From contig OX377204.1 of NCBI GenBank assembly GCA_947396885.1, forward strand, positions 3,968,001-4,032,000: a stretch of DNA of 64,000 nt, written 5' to 3'. The notes beneath the pieces are model-generated. The model was not told the origin of the DNA. It saw nothing but the letters and a program-made list of their open reading frames with translations, and did not search any database. Position 1 is the stretch's first letter. The number at the start of each line of letters is the position of its first letter. Shown here piece after piece: positions 29,701-40,659 of this stretch. The DNA comes from Heligmosomoides polygyrus polygyrus. Lineage: Eukaryota; Nematoda; Chromadorea; Rhabditida; Heligmosomidae. Made by a program: the position numbers and the translations under genes.

Positions 29701-29759
29701 TGTGAATCATTATTGCCGCCGACGCTGATTTTCGCCGTCGCAGCGTTCCATCTGTGCTC

Positions 29760-29915
29760 GCGGCAGGGATCCGCTAGAGTGCAGACAAAATGCGGGAAAA
29801 CGAATAATTGCAGTATGTCCCGACTAGAAAGAGTACAGTGCCTCCGCTGTTTGCCGCCGCCGCTTGCTGCCAGTAAGACTCGAGTGTGCGTGAGCGGCAC
29901 GCTTCACGAGTTTTG
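29760..29915. repeat. Dispersed repeat (copy 1 of 2)
   Basis: About 150 bp matches 40262-40395: a GCTAGAGTGCAGACAAAATG-type start, GTCCCGACTAG, a TGCTGCCAGYAAGACT-like centre, and GTGTGCGTGAGCGGC. Family unknown. Confidence 0.65.
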
Positions 29916-30054
29916 AAGCCCACCGCAAAAGTGTTTGAAGGCTTTAGCAACGTTTCTATGGTAATAACAAACACACAAGTAAACATTTGCAAAAGGACTG
30001 TTATCCTTACACTGCATAATTGATGGAAATATCACGAGGGAAGTTCACTCGGCA

Positions 30055-30310
30055 GCCCGATATCGAATTTTCAGCTTTTCGCTCAAGATCGCAGTTCCAT
30101 TCCTGAAATTGCTGCAGTTGCAGTTGACAAGGATCGCACACTTCTTCCTACAATGCCGCTCAAATTCTATGAAAGAAAGATCCTTTTCGACGGATTTTCC
30201 GACATAAGGCGTCGCTTTTCCATAACCTCCTTTAAACTTACTCCTGTGGATTCCAGCTAACGCCATTCGAATCGCCTCTTCACTGCGCATTCGATGCTTC
30301 AAGGGCCTTA
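30055..30310 (-). CDS. Possible 5' exons of the CAP gene (tentative)
   Basis: A minus-strand frame contains MRSEEAIRMALAGIHRS and, further on, an IEFERHCRKKC stretch. These could be diverged versions of the start of CAP domain 1 (a D..R..L..HN..RS box and a Y.C.LE..A box). GGAGTAAGT after GIHR would be a phase-1 donor. I could not find a signal peptide or a phase-perfect join to 28959. It may equally be chance. Confidence 0.25.
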
Positions 30311-31658
30311 TTAGGACAACCTCTGACCTAGTTATGGAGCAGTTTGTCTGGATAGTGCACTTCCACTGGATATCGCATCGAGGTGGGAACCGAGCAGAGG
30401 TCGCCCGCGACTCGGCCGCTGAACACGGGGCTCACGCCAAATCCAAGTCCCACTTTCAAAACTGGCAGCGTGCGAAAGCGGTGAAATGTCGACCATCTCC
30501 TATCTGAGCCATATTTTATCGCCGATAAACTGTTGACGCGACCAAAATGGCTACCATAACCATTTTCTCACTCAACAACAACCCGAACAGTAAATTGAAG
30601 AAAATGAGAAAAACCATTAAATTTGGATAGAAGTAGAGGCCATAAAATAATCGCTCCGAAAAATGACAGTCTTACCTGATGCCAGCTTCGGAATATTGAC
30701 CTTAATAGCGTCCAGTAAAAAAATTGGAGCTCTTCACTGCCTTACTATACATCTAAGATCGAATTTAATTGGGAAAATCCCTTGCGGCGGACGAACACAG
30801 CGTTTTTAGGGTCATATTAAAGAAGTCGCATTCGAGCTCTTAACATTCTTTTATCGGACGAGAAAGGTGCTTTTATCAACTAACTCATCGCCAATAGAAG
30901 TTTGCAGGGGAGAGTGTGGTTAGTGAGAAGAACGACGTCCTGAATGTGAGCATTGCGAGCGTTTGGATTAAAGATGCAATCAGATTAAAATCAACCAAAT
31001 TAAGTAGTGTTTAGTGTTACTATAGAGCCTTGACCGCGTGTATCGTTACTCACGATACCATATTTTTGAGGCGGATCCCTTCAGCGCGTGCTTAAACCGA
31101 CGGAGAAAGCTCAGAAGGAACTCTCTTGCACGGTGGGGCTAGCTCTCGGGTCTCGGTCTCACGCCCGATCTCAGTAGGGTTAGACTGCCTTATGATTATC
31201 CTTCTTCCAACAAATCTTATAGAAGAACGACTGAACCATCATTTCAAAAACATGGTGCATCAGAGATTCACCCACAACCGCTTTCGTTCTTCTTCATTGC
31301 CTTCAAATCTCACTCCAAGAACCGGATTCCGAACGAACCCTATCACCATTCAAAACAAAATTTTCAGATCAAAATCTCGTTGCCTACGGTACCCTATTTT
31401 CAACTGGCGGGTTGAGGATCTCTTAAAAGAGGCAACAACAAAAAACCTCTTTAACACATATTCGCACATAACACATATTATCAGTTCATTCTCCCTTATT
31501 TCTTACGGTGGTAGGAACGCTTCTTTGAACGGTGTTGTTCTTGGGTAACTTTCGTCCATGAGGGTCGCTAGTCCGCAGAGCACTAGCAGAGGGTCTAGTG
31601 TGGACGTGATCTGCGGCTAATTGTTTATTAGCATGCATTTTCACGTACTAATGTGTAG
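30311..31658. other. No gene supported
   Basis: Contains a 140-codon plus-strand frame at 31126-31548 with no family motif, low complexity in places, and no splice context. Otherwise AT-rich. Confidence 0.3.
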
Positions 31659-31660
31659 TA

Positions 31661-32392
31661 CAGGGTGCGTAAAAAGTATTGACGCACCTACTTTTTGATT
31701 CAGCTCCAGCTTCTCTTTGTACCCCTCTAGGTTCTTGTGTGTTATTTTTATTGTATGTATTGTGCTCAAAAAAACACTCAGGAAAAAACTGAAGAAACAT
31801 GATCGTCATCGTTACGTTGGCCCTTTTTTGTCTGTTTCCCAAAGAGCTTAGTAGTTCCTTAACAAGAGAATTAAGCTGTGTTTGAAATGGTGGATGAGAA
31901 AAGAGGTCAACAACCCAAACGTCAACCACGGCTCTGTCATAACAGATGATGATTACAAGATGTTCTAGCACGATAACGTTCAAATCAAAAATTGTCAACC
32001 TCTGTCCCATAACGGCAAACAGATAGCGCGCGCAGGTGTGAACAGCTTCTCAGGCGAGCACAGCTTAAACGTGAATCTGCTGGATTACTCTTTCTAGGTG
32101 ATTTTGAAGAATGAGGTCTGTGCTACTTTCAACAGAAGTGACCAGTCGCAGAAGGCTACTCTGTTCGAAGAACGGAACAAAATGCAAGGGAATACTTGCG
32201 GCGCGTGCTCATGAATTTTTCCGCCGTTTTCGCTCCTGTATTCACAGTAAAGGAGCCAATGTCAACTAAGAGTTATTCTAACGTGTTTGCAAGATTATTT
32301 TCCATATTTCTCAAGTGAATATTTTAAAACTTACTGCGCAATACTATTTCCACAACCGTCATTTAGTGCGTCAATACTTTTTATGCACCCTG
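31661..32392. mobile_element. Tc1/mariner-like TIR element, 732 bp
   Basis: Ends are CAGGGTGCGTAAAAAGTATT...; the ~27-bp inverted repeats differ at one base, and TA flanks both sides (31659-31660 and 32393-32394). TA duplication with CAGG-type ends is the Tc1/mariner pattern. The 120-codon minus frame inside shows no clear DDE motifs, so this is a non-autonomous or decayed copy. Confidence 0.85.
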
Positions 32393-32394
32393 TA

Positions 32395-33600
32395 CAAATG
32401 TTGAAGTACTAGTCTGATTAAGGTGGAAATGGTTTCACCACGAAAACCAGGTTAATCGAGGAGTATAACTCGTGCTATTCCGATCAGCTATTAGCAGCGG
32501 AAATTTGAGTCCGGAAAACAAAGCCCACCCACAGACATTCCTCTACGGAAGCAGCCACTCGCAATCTATTCAGTGAATCTGCAGTACTTTATAAACACCT
32601 CGAGGCGCGCACATTCCCTCCTTATAAAGTCTGCTCCACTTCGCTGATCTCTTTATCCGCTCCGACTTCTTCCTCAGCCTCACTGTTGTTCGTTGGTTTC
32701 ACCTGCTCTCCTCACAAAATAGTTTGAGTCGCCCTTTTCTTGCGTTTCACAAAACATATGATCTGCGCTGTAATGTCAAGAACAGAAAGGACCGTAGGGC
32801 ACGCGAACCAAAGACTAACGCGTCACCTAAACAGCATATGGCGGATCGTAATCGACTCTGGTGGGTACTCCCCTAGATGAAAATTTCTAACAGATCGCAA
32901 CACAAGGTGCCATTTCATCAACACCAAGCGAGATTCTAACTACGCAGGATTATAGAAAAGCTTAAAACCAAAACTAACACCATCAATTAAATTTATCAAG
33001 AACGCCTGCACTTTTGCAAAACGTGGAGCCGGGGTCTTCCATTAGCTCTAGGACGCTGATGGATGAATTTAAGGCTTACCGGGAAAGACGAAACATCCAC
33101 CATTATAAATGCTTGCATAGTCATGCATAACCTTACGATAAGGCTTGTCGAACTCGCAATACAAGAAGCTCTGTGTAACTACATGTTTAATCTCGAAATC
33201 CTGTGCAGTTCAGAGGTGCAAATTTCTGAGAATTTTCCTCGCGCTATCTAGGCAACAAATCTACAGCAAAACAAGCCCCATGGGAGCCGCGACGGTTACA
33301 CACCGCGCGCAGAAATGTTTACTAAGTATCGGGCATCTTAAGCACATTCCATTACCAGCTGTAATCCGATATACAATAGCCCTGCCCGTCGAGGTGCTTG
33401 CTCACATTCTGCAGTCGTCCTACTTGGTCAGTTTTTTTTTCTGTCATCGCATTCGTGCTCATTGCTCATCGTCATATTTGGTCGAGAAAAATCATCTTAA
33501 GGAGTGTCATTTTGGAAGATTGTGAATACTATAGAGGGAGGCAACTTTCTTGTTCTCGTGAAAATTATTCGCTTTTATACGCACTCAAAGGTCCTTAGTA
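32395..33600. other. No gene supported
   Basis: Short frames only. Frames at 33145-33525 lack recognisable features. Confidence 0.3.
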
Positions 33601-34150
33601 AGCTCCGTTATAGTAAACTGGATGTAAAGTTGGACACCATTATGAACAACTACGGAGAAGTTGCTTTGAGCAAAACCAAATGTGAAGAACAGATGAGATT
33701 AAGTGGGACTAAGGAAGACTTCTATTCCTACTGGTAACAACGGGAAGAAAGTAGCATAGTCGAAAGTTCCTACAAAATAATGCAATGTTTGCAATTGAGA
33801 TTAAGCGACCACTCTTTGCAGAAAATACAATTTTCCTACTCAGACTGAGTTCGACAACCTAGAAAGAGATAATGCCAGCAATACCAGTGGAGAGCTACCA
33901 CATTCCGGACCTCTCAGTCCCTTTCCTCGAGATTACATCCCAACTAGAGTCCACCAACTCATGACATCCCACCCCAAAAAACGAATTACGAATCCCGGAG
34001 TTTGATGGCAACCCGACTGAATTCGAAGCATTCTGGGAAATATTTTTCGGAACTTGTGCATAAGCAGCCCTACTCGGACATCGAAAAACTTACACTCCTT
34101 TCAGACAAATGTGAAGCGGAGCATTTGCCTCAGAGGCATACTGTGTGATA
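33600..34150 (+). pseudogene. BEL/Pao gag remnant, N-terminal part
   Basis: A frame near 33640-33737 resembles the start of BEL/Pao gag (a SKTKCEEQMRLSGTKEDFY stretch). Further on, LRIPEFDGNPTEFEAFWEIF and SELVHKQPYSDIEKLTLLSD match the conserved P.F.G....W..FW..F..L.H block of these gags. Stops and at least one frameshift (about 34045) interrupt it. Confidence 0.75.
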
Positions 34151-34185
34151 ACAAAGGCGTTGATGGTGTGTGGAGGCAAGCAAGG

Positions 34186-34683
34186 ATGAAACGGACAAAT
34201 GTGGTGATGTTGTTGATATGCGCGGTCACGGCGGTCGAGGCGCAGTCAGACAGAGCCCAGCAGTACCAATACGGGTATCCAAGGGAGGCGAATGCATGCC
34301 AATAAGAAGGAGCTGACCGCAATCAAAGGGCAGCAGACTTGCACAAAGGAATCAAAGATGTGTACGCAGTTGTGGAAGACATTAGCAAAAAGATCGTCGA
34401 CGGAGCTGCTACTGCGGCGAAAGGCCGGATGGACAACATCGACCTCTCGAACAAAACTAATCAGGTGGCATGGGCAGTGGTGTGTGGCGTCGTGGCGTAC
34501 ACACACAGCCGGTTGGGCATTCCTAGTATCATACCAGCGCTCGTGGTGATAAGTATGAGCGAGCACAAAGTGGAGAAGACAGGATGTGTAATGCTTATCG
34601 CCAGCTTTTTGTGTTTACAATTCCCGTGTCTGACGCCTATATTTATAGTGCTCTATTTTTCGAAAGCTCTTTTCGGATACTAA
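34186..34683 (+). pseudogene. Unrecognised ORF with signal peptide and membrane segments, one internal stop
   Basis: ATG at 34186 begins a frame with a textbook signal peptide (MKRTNVVMLLICAVTAVEA) and a short hydrophilic region. After a single TAA at 34303-34305 the same frame runs on to TAA at 34681-34683. The second part has an amphipathic helix (GIKDVYAVVEDISKKIVDG) and two or three hydrophobic segments (AWAVVCGVVAYTHS; a long run near 34590-34680). Composition is more GC-rich and codon-like than the flanks. I recognise no family. It sits inside the broken BEL gag and precedes another coding-like ORF by 64 bp. It could be a pseudogene, a sequencing error, or a gene with an unseen intron. 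Confidence 0.4.
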
Positions 34684-34747
34684 AGTTGGTCCTCCGTCTC
34701 GCGTACAAATACATTTGTCGGAAAATCATCCATCGTACAGCTTCGTA

Positions 34748-35389
34748 ATGGTAAACCGCTTCAGAATGCCGGAGGCGCCAAGTGACCGTTCCGAGCAAAA
34801 AGCAGATGCGATGGACGTAGAAAACGCAAACGAGGAAACATCCCAACCAGTAGATGGCAAATCAATCATAAAAACCTTCATCTCGTCGCTGGAGATCGTA
34901 GAGAAACTTGTGCTTGAATTGACAAAAAATCCTTTATGAAGAAGCACACAAGAAACAGGTCAGTAAAATTTATTTTGTTGAGTAGCAAGTCCATCATCCA
35001 CACTTTACCTTAGGCGAAAAACACTCTTACAATCGCCTGCACTTCGTTTAGGAAAGCGAAGCAGAGCACGCAAAAAAACTAGTAGGTAGTAAGAAATGTA
35101 TCCCTCAAATGCTTCTAAAAACAAGAATTTTTAGGTCACGGCCACCAATGCGAAGTACGAGATTGCAACCATCGTAAACAAGCTGACAGCTCTGCTTACG
35201 ATGACAGGCTTCCCGGAGTTCTCAAACTCAATCGCGTGTCTTCGCAACGGCAGCCAAAAGGGAGCGCAACCCCGCATAGCCAGTTGGAAGCGCAAGGGCC
35301 ATCACATCTCTAGAAAGAGGGAAGGAAATGCAAGTTTTCTTGTGGTTGACGAACCCATCAATACGCTACGCAGTGCGACATCTATGTAA
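34748..35389 (+). CDS. Unrecognised possible two-exon ORF
   Basis: ATG at 34748 starts an acidic N-terminus and a helical stretch (IIKTFISSLEIVEKLVLEL). The frame stops at 34937-34939. A one-base slip in the A6 run at 34924-34929 would continue into a YEEAHKKQ stretch, reach an AACAG/GTCAGT donor (exon end 34958), and join in phase 0 after AATTTTTAG (exon start 35135) to VTATNAKYEIATIVNKL and a basic tail ending at 35389. The slip is unproven. No family recognised. Confidence 0.35.
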
Positions 35390-35394
35390 CCCTA

Positions 35395-35545
35395 CCCGAG
35401 AGGTGCAGACGCATGGGCGAACTTTGTCTTTGTAGGCGATGTTTCCAGCAACACGTAGGCACCAGCAAGTAGAACGTTCAGTGCAAACCAGAGGCATGCT
35501 TCTACTGCGCACCTAACAGTAGGATGACCTGGCGCACATGTCCAC
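35395..35545 (+). pseudogene. BEL/Pao gag zinc-knuckle remnant
   Basis: One frame, with a stop, reads CRRCFQQHVGTSK and then CKPEACFYCAP, resembling the paired C..C....H....C knuckles at the end of BEL/Pao gag. With 33.6-34.15 kb it suggests one gag split by the intervening ~1.2 kb. Confidence 0.55.
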
Positions 35546-36485
35546 ATTATGTCCGTACATGTTTGTCATATGAAAGAATATCACCGTAGCAGCACCAGAA
35601 GTCAACTCGGCGTACTCAGTTGACTCGTTGATAAACCGTTAGAATAAGTACGATGAGCCCATCGTAAATCAATATCGCATGCATTAGTCACCGTACCCAC
35701 AATTGCACAACATAGATTGCAGTGATTCACTTCATTCCAGCTACCAATCGATGAAAAATGAGCTCGACGAGTAGAGAACTAGCACTAGATTGAGGTACCA
35801 AGACCTTCTCATCGATCAGAAAGCGTCTACTGTTTCATGTTGCATCGTTTGTATCTGTTGTCACACTTCACTTAATTCAAAATGGTCGATTGTACATCAT
35901 TATCGGTGGTTAGCACACAGATGAGATTTTAGTATGGTGTTCTAGTCTTCTGCTGAGGACAAAAAGAGGTTCATAACATTCTTGTGTGGCAGATGAGTGA
36001 CAACACACTTCGTGGGCCGCAGAGTCGCGGTAAACAAATGCCTGTCGCAGTTCGTAAAACGTGCCGAAGCCAACTATGAGGATCTAGCATCGCTTAGTTT
36101 TTCTGGCAGAGTGGATGGCGCGAAAGGCTGTGCCCCGATGGTCGTGAGGACTTGCTGCATCGCTTTCGGTTGGGTGCATGATAAACTTTAACGCTGGGGT
36201 AATGGAGGTCGCTCAACACGAATCTTAAGTTCGTTTTTAAAGTATCGATCACCGTCAACCGATATTGATCAAATTATCAATTTTTTTGTGGATGTTGTTA
36301 ATTTTTCCTGTTTTTTCTAACTTGTCGCAATCGACGCAGTTAAGTTGTTTTTTCCTACGGAAACCATGACATAGATCAGTTAAAATTGATGATGAGAAGT
36401 TATTACTACGTCGAAGCCATTGAGAAGCCGCCAATGCGGCCGAGAGGCCGCTCTGATTGCTGGCATTAAAATGTGAAAAAAGTAT
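35546..36485. other. No gene supported
   Basis: A 64-codon frame at 35997-36191 shows no recognised motif. The rest is AT-rich and featureless. Confidence 0.3.
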
Positions 36486-36655
36486 TCTCAAACTGGGGGT
36501 GTTAGATGTAAGTGTCTGGTGATCAAAGATCACATTTACGAAAATTTACCATTTACCACTTACGACCTAAAATGTCGTAAGTCTTTAAAAAATTATCCAA
36601 AAATTTTCGTAAATCGTGAAATCGTTAATCGTAATTAGCACACCCCTGGTACTCA
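36486..36655. mobile_element. Palindromic MITE, hAT-like ends
   Basis: The ends resemble each other inverted: GGGGGTGTTAGATGTAAG on the left and AGGGGTGTGCTAATTACG read from the right. Inner palindromes include ACTTACGAC/GTCGTAAGT and TTTACGAAAATTT/AAATTTTCGTAAA. Non-coding. The hAT assignment rests only on the CAGGGGTG-style end. Confidence 0.45.
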
Positions 36656-36659
36656 CACA

Positions 36660-38040
36660 TAAAAGAAATGAGGAAAAGGAACAAGCTCTACTCAAAAAGT
36701 CGACTCATCATTCTAAATAAATAAACAAACGGAAAGAGACAGGCCTAAATTTGAGTCCAAAACTTACACTTGGACCAGACTCGGCTAATGCTTAAGCATG
36801 TGTGGGCTAAACCTTCGAGGGGCTATGCTGAGGCTCGCCAAGGAGAAGATGAGTTTTTTATCAGAAGGTTTCAAAATCGTTACGTTTTTTCAAGGCCTCG
36901 AGAAAAACCATGTTGTAAAAAGGATGGCTGTAATATAAAAATATATATAGAAATATAAAACTTGTATAACAAAATACCTAAAAAGACGAGAAAAAATCAT
37001 TTGCTTGCAAACGTGCCCAGGTTTCAGATTAGTGGAACTTGGAAAAATAATGCAGCTCTATGCAATTTGTAGAAGCCAGCATACCTCTTATGGGTGGTTA
37101 AATCGATAACGGATGAAAGATTCAACGGAAACGAAGAGAAGACAGCAAACCAACGGGTGGTTGAAGTACAGAAACAGTGAAGGTTGTGAAACACTATAAA
37201 CGGCGAAATTGCCTTGAAGTCGCACCTCTGCATGGTAATGTCCTTAAATGGCCAAATTAACGGGATAGTTCCTGAAATCCTTCGTTGTATGAACTTATCC
37301 TCACTACCGTGCAGGGAATATTTGGGAAGAAGGCATGGAAAGCTTAAATAGATGGTTTTTGACCACTAAGGGAAACAATTTGTTGATCATTTGATGGCGC
37401 CGATATAAACAAGAATGATTGCTCAAAAAGGAAGTTCGCAATGCAACCACCCAATATCTCTAAAAACGGCCCCTACAACGGATTCTGGATTTCTGATTAT
37501 GAAACTGAGCTGAGAATTGTTGCTGCTGTTGAACCACTAATTTTTGGAAAACTTACAACTATTGCAACAATAAAAACTTAAACTGCGCGAGAATACTTAC
37601 CATTTTGTGAAATTTTAATGTCGATTCGAGCTCTCCCTCTCTTATTTTTTGCTGCGTTGCATTCACACGAAGGACGTTATGATAGTGAAGAAACACATCG
37701 CGCAGTGCGTCATCAAGCAGCGAGGAGTTCGAACAGTTATATCCTGAAATTCCTATTGAATCGGTAGTAGTAGGATATCTCCTATTTCTTGAGAGGCATG
37801 ATTGTCTAGTGTAGTATTTATGTTAAGAGCAGACTTCAACCGTCACATAGCGAATATGGGAATATAGAAATGGCTGAATGAAAAAAAAAACTGAAGCTGT
37901 GATTCAAAAGCTGGTGAGATGCTTACGACAGCCACTATTCTTCCGCCGCTACGCCGCGAACGATGTCCGTCGCATCAGCGTGGCAATCTTCGAAAACGAC
38001 GATGACACGGTCAGTCTACCATTGCAATGAATCCTTTCAT
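36660..38040. other. No gene supported
   Basis: AT-rich intergenic-type sequence without recognised repeats or domains. Confidence 0.3.
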
Positions 38041-38156
38041 AGGCCTTGTTTATACTTCGAACGGCGAGCGACGCGGCGGCATGTAAGGTGGTCGATCGCG
38101 TCGCTCAATCAATATGGTAGCTGTGGCGTCGCGTCGCTCGACGAACAGCAATCCCT
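38041..38156. mobile_element. GC-rich hairpin MITE (family B)
   Basis: Starts AGGCCTTGTTTATACTTCG. The segment GCGAGCGACGCGGCGG (38065-38080) pairs with GTGGCGTCGCGTCGCTCG near 38121-38138. The opening motif is shared with copies at 53.62, 54.01 and 60.91 kb. Confidence 0.6.
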
Positions 38157-38308
38157 TAAGGCCCTCACAGAGTTCTGCGGCAGCGCCGCGGCCCTATGCT
38201 TAACCATAGGGCAGAGACGCAGAGCTCGCCGCCGTCGGCGTCCCTGCCCTATCCTTAACCATAGCGGCGAGCGGCGTCGCCGCAGAACCCTGTGGGCGCC
38301 TTTAGTGT
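38157..38308. mobile_element. GC-rich hairpin repeat next to family B copy
   Basis: AAGGCCCTCACAGAGTTCTG at the left pairs with CAGAACCCTGTGGGCGCCTT at the right, and GCCCTATGCTTAACCATAGGG forms an inner palindrome with a second copy near 38250. Non-coding despite a long frame on the plus strand. Confidence 0.7.
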
Positions 38309-38936
38309 AGTCCTAGTTTGGGTTGGGAGAACTAAAGGTGCTTTACCTCACGATAGAGGAGGTAACTAATGGGCTCTAATTGGGCTGCATCAGCCAAATG
38401 GAATTTTACAGTCTCTTGTCCTATAATTCGAAATTACATAAAAATTCACAAGTCAAAACATACAAAAAGAACCAAATCAAGAATGTAATAAAGGCCAGCG
38501 AATTTGGAAATGTTTGAATGATTGATGATTGATTTGTTTTGACTTAATCATTGATAGTTGAACGCATCAACGCCTCCGTTTGAAGTGTTGTGGTTTTTCC
38601 ACCGGTTGCAGTCGCTGTTATAAGAAAGAAAAGTCTAAAGGTCTTGAAGGAAGTGCAATTGGAGAGGCTTGCATGAAAGAATGCAAAGAATATGAGCGTG
38701 TTTGTCTTGGTCATAAATTCCCTTTCTATTAGACAACTTTAAAGTGTTTTTTAGTTCGAATATACTAAATGAACAAGTATCTTCTTTCTCTCGCGGTCTA
38801 TCCATAAGACGTGCACTGATTACAGACCGGCCATGCGGTTCTTCCGGCAAAGCAGAGTGGACAGAGATGTGAAAACCTTTCGAAGCGGCGTTGAATAGCC
38901 AAAATCTTTGCGGCGAACGATAATTCATTGACAACC

Positions 38937-39003
38937 GCGCAGGCCGATTTCGGCCTGCAGTTTTTCGGTCGCTGAAACGCGCGGGCCGATTTCGGTCCGC
39001 GGT
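38937..39003. repeat. Two adjacent hairpins with a GGCCGATTTCGG core
   Basis: GCAGGCCGATTTCGGCCTGC (38939-38958) is a perfect palindromic stem. GCGGGCCGATTTCGGTCCGC follows at about 38982 with one mismatch. Between them lies TTTTTCGGTCGCTGAAACGC. Purpose unknown. Confidence 0.7.
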
Positions 39004-40260
39004 TATAAAGCTGTTCGCTATGGTCCATTTCCCTCCTTTTCATAGTTTACGAGTAATCATTAGATATATTGGATCTTAGGTACGCTTGGATACGCTTCAA
39101 GCCAAGAACTACGCCTAACTTCGTCACCATCTATACTGTCAACTGTAATTGGCACAATAAATGTAATATAATGTAATCCTAGCAATGCTGCTGCACTGTG
39201 GTCCAGCAGACATTTACTTATAAGCACTGATAAACAGATAATCAACACTACACACTATTCAAACTGCACAAAGATCGGCACTATTCGCAAACGTTACACA
39301 CATTTTGTGAAAATGGTTATGCTGAAAAATAACTAGTCACATTTCTTGTAAAATTTTGTAAAAAAATTTCTGAACAAAAATATGTCAAACACCTGCGAAA
39401 TCGTGGGTCACCTTATTTGCACAATCCGTGACAAACGTGCGTTCTTTTTCTGTGCAGACCTTCTTAGAGCAGCGAATACACCTTCTATGTTTGCTTCAAA
39501 CATCTTCCAGCCTTCTCCAATATGTGGCTAACCCTTTGAGAGTGAGCTTCATTTGGAATATCGTGAAGAAGTGTTTCCACGAGATTGCAAAGTCCATGCG
39601 GTCCCACGCGCAGATACGCGATTTGAGGCGCAGTCGTCAATGGGTTAAACTACTTAAAATCAGAGCTTGAGGAAACAGTACCAAAATATCAATAAAATAA
39701 TTCAAAAAATGCAACAAAACAGGATAGGATCGACACTAGCAACTGAGAGAACTTCTAGGAGAGCTCGCACTTACCTTCTTCGGAAATAGGAAACAAAATC
39801 TTTTAAATTGTTAATGAGGCCGGGTTTTGTGGACTACCAGTTTTACACATATCTTCCAAAGAGTTTATTTGGTATGTTTTCTGACACACCAAACGAGAAT
39901 ACAGGTATGGGTCTGCGTGCTCTCACCGCACGCGGCGTAGGGGTGGAGAAATAACAGCGATCGATGCTTACAGCTTGATTTCTGCGTAAGGCATACTTCA
40001 AGGTCTTCAAGGCACCGCACTGAAATCTCGTCCTTTTCTTTCCTATACAGGTGAGAGGCACGCCGAGGGCCAGCCGTTTCTCGCAATTGTAGCCGCTGTT
40101 CTTGGTAGTGAATCGAATTTCGACAGTTTGCCGCCGGGAGCCGCAGCTACATTTATCTCAACCATAACGTAAACTATTATGCTCTCCTAGGATACCTGAC
40201 GCTGATCTAAAATGCCCTTACTGTAATGTGCGATCCCTCCAAAGGAATACTTTGGCCAAC
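39004..40260. other. No gene supported
   Basis: AT-rich to 39840. At 39900-40130 a moderately GC-rich stretch contains a GGCACCGCACTG(A)AATCTCGTCC phrase that recurs at 40464-40490. No coding evidence. Confidence 0.35.
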
Positions 40261-40261
40261 G

Positions 40262-40395
40262 GGATTGGCTAGAGCGCAGACAGAAGGCGGGAAAGCGACT
40301 AGCGGCAGTAGGTCCCGACTAGGAAGTACACGATGCCCATGCTGTTTGCTCCCAGCAAGACTTGAGTGTACGTGAGCGGCGCGCTTTACGAGTGT
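40262..40395. repeat. Dispersed repeat (copy 2 of 2)
   Basis: Matches 29760-29915 in the same orientation. A family A MITE follows about 100 bp later. Confidence 0.65.
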
Positions 40396-40498
40396 TGCAG
40401 CCTGCAGCTCGCTGCTAGCCGCAAAAAGTGTGCGGGTGACTTAAGGCCGGAAGCAGAGTCTTGCGGCACCGCACTGCAATCTCGTCCATTTCGCTTCT

Positions 40499-40655
40499 GG
40501 AGCCGGATTCATCAACGACTAACCCGCGGGTATACGGGGTAGAGATACCCACGATGAAGCCTGCGTCTCCGACTCTTACCTTATCTCTATCAGACATCTT
40601 ATCTCACCCCTTATACTCCGCATACCTACGGGTTTAATTGTTGATGAATCCGGCC
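40499..40655. mobile_element. MITE, family A (copy 3)
   Basis: Left end GGAGCCGGATTCATCAACGA; right end GTTGATGAATCCGGCCCC. The interior differs from copy 1 (CGGGTATACGGGGTAGAGAT-type), matching instead the copies at 55.60 and 56.73 kb, so there are two sub-families. Confidence 0.85.
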
Positions 40656-40659
40656 CCTG

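Noticed and set aside
29409..29900. 163-codon minus ORF
   Set aside because: Lies in GC-rich DNA where stops are rare; part overlaps a dispersed repeat also found at 40.3 kb.
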